Of a DNA stretch of 10,095 nt, positions 6,717-10,095 are shown piece after piece (the stretch's first letter is position 1; each line of letters begins with the position of its first letter). The DNA lies in assembly GCA_945877525.1 (NCBI GenBank), contig CAMDVP010000100.1:1-10095 (forward strand), written 5' to 3'. The notes beneath the pieces were generated by a model, which saw only the letters and a program-made list of their open reading frames with translations, searched no databases and was not told where the DNA came from. This DNA is from an uncultured Clostridia bacterium (GTDB taxonomy: Bacteria > Bacillota > Clostridia > Christensenellales > Aristaeellaceae). Made by a program: the position numbers and the translations under genes.

Positions 6717-6747
6717 AAGTTGCATTTTTTAGGCAGAAATGCAACTT
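6717..6747. repeat. 11-bp perfect inverted repeat between permease stop and rpiR promoter
   Basis: AAGTTGCATTT (6717-6727) and AAATGCAACTT (6737-6747) are exact inverted copies around a 9-nt centre. The repeat begins 7 nt after the permease stop codon and is centred about 64 nt upstream of the predicted rpiR start of transcription. It could be a regulator operator (RpiR proteins bind as dimers) or, on the minus strand where the stem ends in four T, an AT-rich transcript-end hairpin. The perfect 11-bp match is unlikely to be chance. Confidence 0.65.
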
Positions 6748-6754
6748 CCGGCCA

Positions 6755-7864
6755 TCAAATCGCCCCCAGCGTCCATGCCAGGAATAGCAACAGCCCCAGC
6801 ATGCCCACGTTGAGCAGGGTGAACGCGCAAAGATACCTTCCCTTCTCCGCGCCCGCGTACGCCCCGTAGAGCTTGAAGGAAATCAGACTGGCCAGAGACG
6901 CCACCAGCGTGCCCAGACCGCCCAGGTTCACCCCCAGCAGCAGCGCCTCCGCATCCCTGGTAAAGGAGGCCAGCAGCAGGCAGGCGGGCACGTTGCTGAT
7001 GACCTGGCTGGCCAGCAGCGGCGCAAGCAGCGGCTGCCGCGCCGTCACGCCCTCCAGCCACAGGCGCAATGGCTCGTTGGCCCGGATGGAGGACACAAAC
7101 ACAAAGAAGCACACAAAGGTGCCAAGCAGCGCGTAGTCCACCCGGCGCAGCACCTGCCTGTCCAGCGCCAGCGTACCCGCCAGCACCGCCGCGGCCGCGG
7201 CCCAGGGCGGGAGTACCTTCGCCACCGCCAGCAGCGCCGCCGCGCCCAGCACCCCGTACAGCACGGCCAGACGGCGGGGAACAGCCTGTTTCTCCCCCGA
7301 AAAGCTTCGCACTGGCGAAGGGGAAACCGCCAGTGACAGCCCCAGGAGTATCAGCAGGCTCAGGGCCGCGTAAGGCCAGGTGATGCGGGGAAAATCCGGC
7401 AGGGTCAGCCGCCCGCTGGCATAAAGATACAGGTTCTGCGGGTTGCCGATGGGGGTTACCATGCTGCCCAGGTTGGCCGCGACGGTCTCCAGCACCACCG
7501 TGAGGATCACATCCCGCTGAGTCGCATCCTGCATCAGCAGCAGCGTAAAGGGCACCAGCGTCAGCAGCGCCACATCATTGGTGGCCGCCATGGACAGGAA
7601 AAAGCATGCCCCCGTCAGCGCCATGCCCAGGCTGCGAAAGGTGTGCAGCCGCCTCGTCAGCGCCGCGCCCAGCCGGTCAAACAGCCCCATGCTCCTCAGC
7701 CCTGCCACCACCGTCATCAGGGTAAACAGCATCAGCAGGGTCGAGGTATCAATGCCCTCCAGGGTGTGCCGGCCCGGCGGGGCAATCAGAAAGGAAAGCA
7801 GCGCCGCCGCAAGAGATATGCCCAGCACCGCTTCCCTGCGGAAAAAGGCCGCCGCGCGTCTCAT
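6755..7864 (-). CDS. SLC13/ArsB-like membrane permease (ion transporter superfamily)
   Basis: This 369-residue, very hydrophobic protein has about ten predicted membrane segments. Two half-repeat signatures of the ion transporter superfamily are present: TNDVALLTLVPFTLL (95-109) with SMVTPIGNPQNL (134-145) in the first half, and SNVPACLLLA (290-299) in the second. These motifs occur in SLC13, CitM and ArsB-like carriers, which move di/tricarboxylates, sulfate or arsenite with Na+ or H+. The substrate cannot be assigned from sequence. It is shorter than most SLC13 or ArsB proteins (usually above 400 residues) but both halves are present. The start at 7864 is chosen because its ATG overlaps the TGA of the PPOX gene (ATGA) and a GAGGCGG-type site lies upstream; a start at 7963 would lie deep in the PPOX gene in another frame. 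Translation is probably coupled to the flavoprotein upstream. Confidence 0.88.
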   Translation of the reverse strand: MRRAAAFFRREAVLGISLAAALLSFLIAPPGRHTLEGIDTSTLLMLFTLMTVVAGLRSMGLFDRLGAALTRRLHTFRSLGMALTGACFFLSMAATNDVALLTLVPFTLLLMQDATQRDVILTVVLETVAANLGSMVTPIGNPQNLYLYASGRLTLPDFPRITWPYAALSLLILLGLSLAVSPSPVRSFSGEKQAVPRRLAVLYGVLGAAALLAVAKVLPPWAAAAAVLAGTLALDRQVLRRVDYALLGTFVCFFVFVSSIRANEPLRLWLEGVTARQPLLAPLLASQVISNVPACLLLASFTRDAEALLLGVNLGGLGTLVASLASLISFKLYGAYAGAEKGRYLCAFTLLNVGMLGLLLFLAWTLGAI

Positions 7865-8322
7865 ACCGTCCGCCTCTTTCCCGTCAGCTGGCTGAGCGTA
7901 ATCCGCCATACGCCGGTGATTTCCAGCGTTTTGTCGTTCACAGGCACATCCCCGTAGCCGCAATGCTTCAATATCAGCTCCAGCCCGTGGCGGGCTTCCT
8001 CTCCCGCGACGATTTCAGCCCTGCCAAAGCCGATCACGCTCTCATACTGGCAGGTGACGCTGCTGCTCGTCCTGGCATAGCCAAGGAACCGGTCGGCCTC
8101 CACGCATACGCGGTGATCCCGGGCCAGCAGGTCGTGGCGCAGCCCCTCCCGCGCGCCATGGACATACAGATATACCCGCTCATCCTTCTCTTCCCAGCCG
8201 AAGGAAAGCGGCACCACATAGGGGTAGCTGTCGCTGCAAAGCGCCAGTCGGATAGTTTCGCATCCGTCCAGCACCCGCAGAATTTCTTCAGGGGTTTTCA
8301 GTGCGCGGTCCATTCTGCGCAT
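7861..8322 (-). CDS. NimA-like pyridoxamine 5'-phosphate oxidase-family flavin-binding protein
   Basis: This 153-residue protein belongs to the PPOX split-barrel family, NimA-like branch. It opens with MRRMDRAL, matching the usual MRRKDRE-type start, and contains LALCSDSYPYVVPLSFGW (27-44), YLYVHGAREGLRHDLL (52-67), a VCVEAD strand (72-77) and a YESVIGFGRAEIV segment (92-104). These proteins bind FMN or haem, and some reduce nitroaromatic drugs; its actual substrate is unknown. Three in-frame ATGs lie close together. The one at 8322 is 8 nt after AAAGGAGG and matches the family N-terminus, while the ATG at 8328 is only 2 nt after it. The gene begins 35 nt inside the end of mutY, and its stop overlaps the permease start as ATGA, so all three are one unit. 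Confidence 0.9.
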   Translation of the reverse strand: MRRMDRALKTPEEILRVLDGCETIRLALCSDSYPYVVPLSFGWEEKDERVYLYVHGAREGLRHDLLARDHRVCVEADRFLGYARTSSSVTCQYESVIGFGRAEIVAGEEARHGLELILKHCGYGDVPVNDKTLEITGVWRITLSQLTGKRRTV

Positions 8323-9376
8323 GTGCATTTCCTCCTTTGAGCTTCTCCCGGACAATGGCGGCGGCCTTTTCCACGGCGGTGGGCAGAGCCAGCGCGTCCA
8401 TCTCCTCCGCCGTCACAAAGCGCCAGCCCTCCGGCGCGGTTTCTTCCTTAACATGCATCAGGTAAATGCGCATGCGCCACACCTGGTGGGTAAACACATG
8501 CCTTGACTCTCCTGCCGCCTCCGGTACGGAAGCCGTCAGCCCCAGCGCGCGCCGCACCAGCCCCGGCAGCCGCCCCGGAGCGTGATGCTCCTCCAGCATG
8601 GGAAACACCCACAGCCCCTGGAGCATGCGCTCGGTGCGCTGCCGCATCAGCACCCGATTGCCGGAGAAAAGCAGACACAGATCATAGTCAATGTTCCGGG
8701 GCGGATTCTTGCGGGGCAATTCGGGCAGGTCCTCCGCGTCCCCCGCATGATACGCGTCGCACAGCGCCGCCACAGGACACCCCTCGCAGGAGGGCGTTCC
8801 CGGCACGCACACCGTCGCGCCCAAATCCATCATTGCCTGATTGAAGTCTCCCGGGCGAGTCTTCGGCACCAGCGCCGCCGCCTCCCGCTGCAGCCTTCTG
8901 CGCACCGAGGGCACGCCCACGTTTTCCCGGATACCCCGCACCCGGCTGACTACGCGGATCACGTTGCCGTCCACGGCGGGCACCTGCTGGTCAAAGGCAA
9001 TGCTGGCAATGGCCCCGGCGGTGTATTCCCCGATGCCGCTGATTTTCTTCAGCGTGTCCACGCTTTGCGGCAGCTCGCCCCCATATTCCGCCATCACCTG
9101 CTGCGCGCCCCTGTGCAGGTTGGCCGCCCGGCGATAGTAGCCCAGCCCTTCCCACAGCTTGAGCACCTCGTCCTCCGGCGCATCGGCCAGCGCCTCCACG
9201 GTCGGAAAGCGGCTAAGAAACCGTTCATAATAGGAAAGCACCGTTTCCACCCTGGTCTGCTGGAGCATGGTTTCAGACACCCAGGTGTGATAGGCGTTAT
9301 GAATGCCCCGCCAGGGCAAAGCGCGGGCATGAGCGTCGTACCAGGAAAGCAGCAGATCGGAAAAGATATCGGGCAT
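8288..9376 (-). CDS. mutY: A/G-specific adenine glycosylase MutY
   Basis: This 362-residue enzyme removes adenine mispaired with 8-oxoguanine, preventing G-to-T transversions. The catalytic Glu35 is in SETMLQQT (34-41). The helix-hairpin-helix LKKISGIGEYTAGAIAS is at 109-125, and the catalytic Asp136 is in AVDGNV. The [4Fe-4S] loop is complete with C-x6-C-x2-C-x5-C spacing (Cys190, 197, 200, 206). The C-terminal NUDIX-like domain that reads 8-oxoG is present, with GLWVFPML (254-261) and an FTH (295-297) where well-studied bacterial MutY proteins have FSH. The last 15 or so residues, rich in Gly, Asn and Pro, overlap the next gene. AGGAGG lies 7 nt before the ATG. It is first in a unit with the PPOX and permease genes and is divergent from groES. 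mutT and mutM are not in the window. Confidence 0.96.
   Translation of the reverse strand: MPDIFSDLLLSWYDAHARALPWRGIHNAYHTWVSETMLQQTRVETVLSYYERFLSRFPTVEALADAPEDEVLKLWEGLGYYRRAANLHRGAQQVMAEYGGELPQSVDTLKKISGIGEYTAGAIASIAFDQQVPAVDGNVIRVVSRVRGIRENVGVPSVRRRLQREAAALVPKTRPGDFNQAMMDLGATVCVPGTPSCEGCPVAALCDAYHAGDAEDLPELPRKNPPRNIDYDLCLLFSGNRVLMRQRTERMLQGLWVFPMLEEHHAPGRLPGLVRRALGLTASVPEAAGESRHVFTHQVWRMRIYLMHVKEETAPEGWRFVTAEEMDALALPTAVEKAAAIVREKLKGGNAHAQNGPRTENP
8331..8338 (-). promoter_or_regulatory. Ribosome binding site inside mutY that fixes the PPOX start
   Basis: AAAGGAGG on the minus strand lies within the last codons of mutY, 8 nt before ATG 8322 and only 2 nt before ATG 8328. The spacing selects the later ATG. 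Confidence 0.75.
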
Positions 9377-9398
9377 GGTTCAGCCTCCTAACCGACCT

Positions 9399-9407
9399 AT
9401 TGTACCA
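9399..9407 (-). promoter_or_regulatory. Probable extended -10 promoter of the mutY unit
   Basis: On the minus strand TGG-TACAAT (9407-9399) forms an extended -10 element. No good -35 lies at 17 nt, and a TTGCTG is 21 nt away, so the TG extension would have to compensate. Transcription would begin near 9392, giving a leader of only about 16 nt that still contains the AGGAGG at 9384-9389. Confidence 0.55.
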
Positions 9408-9456
9408 TGCCGAAGGAAAAAAGGCCAGCAAAATCCGATTTCTTTAAAATCCAGCG

Positions 9457-9472
9457 AAATATTTTGATATTT
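9457..9472. repeat. AT-rich short inverted repeat between the mutY and groES promoters
   Basis: AAATAT-TTTG-ATATTT (6-bp arms, 4-nt loop) sits in the AT-rich spacer between the divergent promoters. It may be a protein site or just base composition. I see nothing else in 9408-9526. Confidence 0.3.
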
Positions 9473-9526
9473 GCATGTAATCCTATGTATTTGGAGATTA
9501 TTTCCGCTTTTTGAGCAGCATACCAG

Positions 9527-9555
9527 TTGCGTTTCCCCCTAAAATGCCGTATAGT
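9527..9555 (+). promoter_or_regulatory. Sigma-A type promoter of groES-groEL
   Basis: TTGCGT (9527-9532) is 17 nt from TATAGT (9550-9555), predicting transcription from about 9562, just before the CIRCE operator. The housekeeping promoter plus repressor site is the usual Bacillota arrangement for this operon. Confidence 0.85.
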
Positions 9556-9568
9556 AGCACCGTAATCG

Positions 9569-9595
9569 TTAGCACTCGTCATGAGTGAGTGCTAA
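9569..9595. promoter_or_regulatory. CIRCE operator for the heat-shock repressor HrcA
   Basis: TTAGCACTC (9569-9577), a 9-nt spacer, and GAGTGCTAA (9587-9595) form a perfect CIRCE inverted repeat. HrcA, folded with the help of GroEL, binds it and blocks groESL until heat or misfolding titrates GroEL. The site lies just after the predicted transcription start, so it would act at both promoter and leader. hrcA itself is not in the window. Confidence 0.97.
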
Positions 9596-9631
9596 CAAGC
9601 CTTAAGCAAAAAGTCAGGAGGAAATGCAATC

Positions 9632-9916
9632 ATGACCGTGAAGCCTTTGGGTGACCGCGTTGTCATCAAGAATGTGGAAGCAGAGGAAACCACCAAGTCC
9701 GGCCTGATCCTTACCAGCGCCGCGAAGGAAAAGCCCCAGATGGCCGAAGTGCTGGCTGTGGGCCCCGGCGGTATGGTGGACGGCAAGGAAGTCGTCATGC
9801 AGGTGCAGGTTGGCCAGAAGGTGATCTATTCCAAGTATGCCGGCACCGAGGTCAAGGTGGACGGCGAGGAACTCATCATCGTGCGCCAGAGCGATATTCT
9901 GGCCGTGGTGGAGTAA
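9632..9916 (+). CDS. groES: Co-chaperonin GroES (Hsp10)
   Basis: This 94-residue protein forms the heptameric lid that closes the GroEL folding chamber in the cytoplasm. It is the usual full length. The opening TVKPLGDRVVIK is characteristic, followed by the mobile loop (about residues 16-35), whose GLIL segment (24-27) contacts GroEL. The family segment VLAVGPGG is at 40-47, and the C-terminus ends in SDILAVVE. AGGAGG lies 10 nt before the ATG. An upstream ATG at 9624 begins only a three-codon reading frame whose TGA overlaps the start codon. groEL follows after 55 nt in the same unit, controlled by the CIRCE element. Confidence 0.98.
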   Translation: MTVKPLGDRVVIKNVEAEETTKSGLILTSAAKEKPQMAEVLAVGPGGMVDGKEVVMQVQVGQKVIYSKYAGTEVKVDGEELIIVRQSDILAVVE

Positions 9917-9971
9917 GCCGCTTATCCGAACTTGTTATCAGAGCATGAAGTGTAAAGGAGTCTGAGCAATT

Positions 9972-10095
9972 ATGGCAAAGCAGATTCAGTATGGCGAGCA
10001 GGCTCGCCGCAGCCTTGAAAAGGGCGTGAACGCCCTGGCCGATACCGTCAAGATCACCCTGGGCCCCAAGGGCCGCAACGTGGTGCTGGACAAGA
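9972..10095 (+). CDS. groEL: Chaperonin GroEL, N-terminal fragment cut by the window edge
   Basis: The 41 codons visible encode the start of the 60-kDa chaperonin, which encloses unfolded proteins and folds them with ATP. MAKQIQYGEQARRSL matches the family N-terminus, and TLGPKGRNVVLDK (29-41) is the conserved nucleotide-binding segment of the equatorial domain. The frame is open at the window end, so this is a sequence boundary and not a broken gene. AAAGGAG lies 11 nt upstream of the ATG, slightly long spacing. It is co-transcribed with groES; no terminator or promoter is seen in the 55-nt gap. Confidence 0.97.
   Translation, partial: MAKQIQYGEQARRSLEKGVNALADTVKITLGPKGRNVVLDK

Noticed and set aside
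3554..6787. Plus-strand open frames 3554-4498, 4552-5802 and 5618-6787
   Set aside because: They are antisense shadows of the exonuclease, flavoprotein and rpiR genes in GC-rich DNA; compositions are atypical and no motif is visible.
7865..7963. Longer N-terminus for the permease starting at 7963
   Set aside because: It lies in the PPOX gene in another frame, is hydrophilic, and the ATGA junction at 7861-7864 gives a better start.
9397..9582. 61-residue minus-strand frame in the mutY-groES gap
   Set aside because: It covers both promoters and the CIRCE element and has no ribosome site or recognisable features.
1..10095. Search for CRISPR repeats, insertion-sequence ends, tRNA genes, riboswitch-like leaders and phage genes
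   Set aside because: Reading by eye showed no regularly spaced repeats, transposase or integrase motifs, or cloverleaf-like elements. The gaps are short and explained by promoters, terminators and the CIRCE site.

Overview
The window looks like an ordinary chromosomal stretch from a GC-rich member of the Clostridia (Bacillota). Several things point there: strong AGGAGG-type ribosome binding sites, sigma-A type promoters, an HrcA/CIRCE-controlled groES-groEL pair, a TGS-domain nucleoside kinase typical of Clostridia, and a NimA-like flavin protein. The genus cannot be named from this sequence. Coding DNA is clearly GC-rich, while the gaps holding promoters are visibly AT-rich. I see no mobile elements, CRISPR array, tRNA or rRNA.

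Layout. Positions 1 to 9376 are read entirely on the minus strand; groES and groEL start the plus strand at 9632. Reading down the minus strand, the first unit is mutY (adenine glycosylase), a NimA-like PPOX flavoprotein, and an SLC13/ArsB-like permease. All three genes overlap and share an extended -10 promoter in front of mutY. The unit ends at one or two hairpins between 6659 and 6747. One of these hairpins physically contains the -10 box of the next promoter.

That promoter (TTGCAA-N17-TATAAT) drives an RpiR-type regulator. It is followed by an HI0933/YhiN-type flavoprotein (8-nt overlap), a DEDDh exonuclease with a C-terminal Cys-rich zinc-ribbon-like domain (11-nt gap), an 88-nt gap, a TGS-nucleoside kinase, and a membrane GT2 glycosyltransferase with a TTG start. 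A clear rho-independent terminator follows 13 nt after the glycosyltransferase. A second consensus promoter (again TTGCAA-N17-TATAAT) then drives a small predicted membrane protein at the window edge.

On the plus strand, a TTGCGT-N17-TATAGT promoter is followed by a perfect CIRCE operator, groES, and the first 41 codons of groEL.

How the genes fit together. Most are housekeeping genes: base-excision repair, nucleoside salvage, chaperonin and envelope glycosylation. The RpiR regulator has no sugar-catabolism genes beside it, so what it senses and controls is open. No convincing new multi-gene system is visible. The points most worth a second look are the promoter nested in a terminator hairpin next to an 11-bp perfect inverted repeat ahead of rpiR, the exonuclease plus zinc-ribbon architecture, and the small membrane protein with its own near-perfect promoter.
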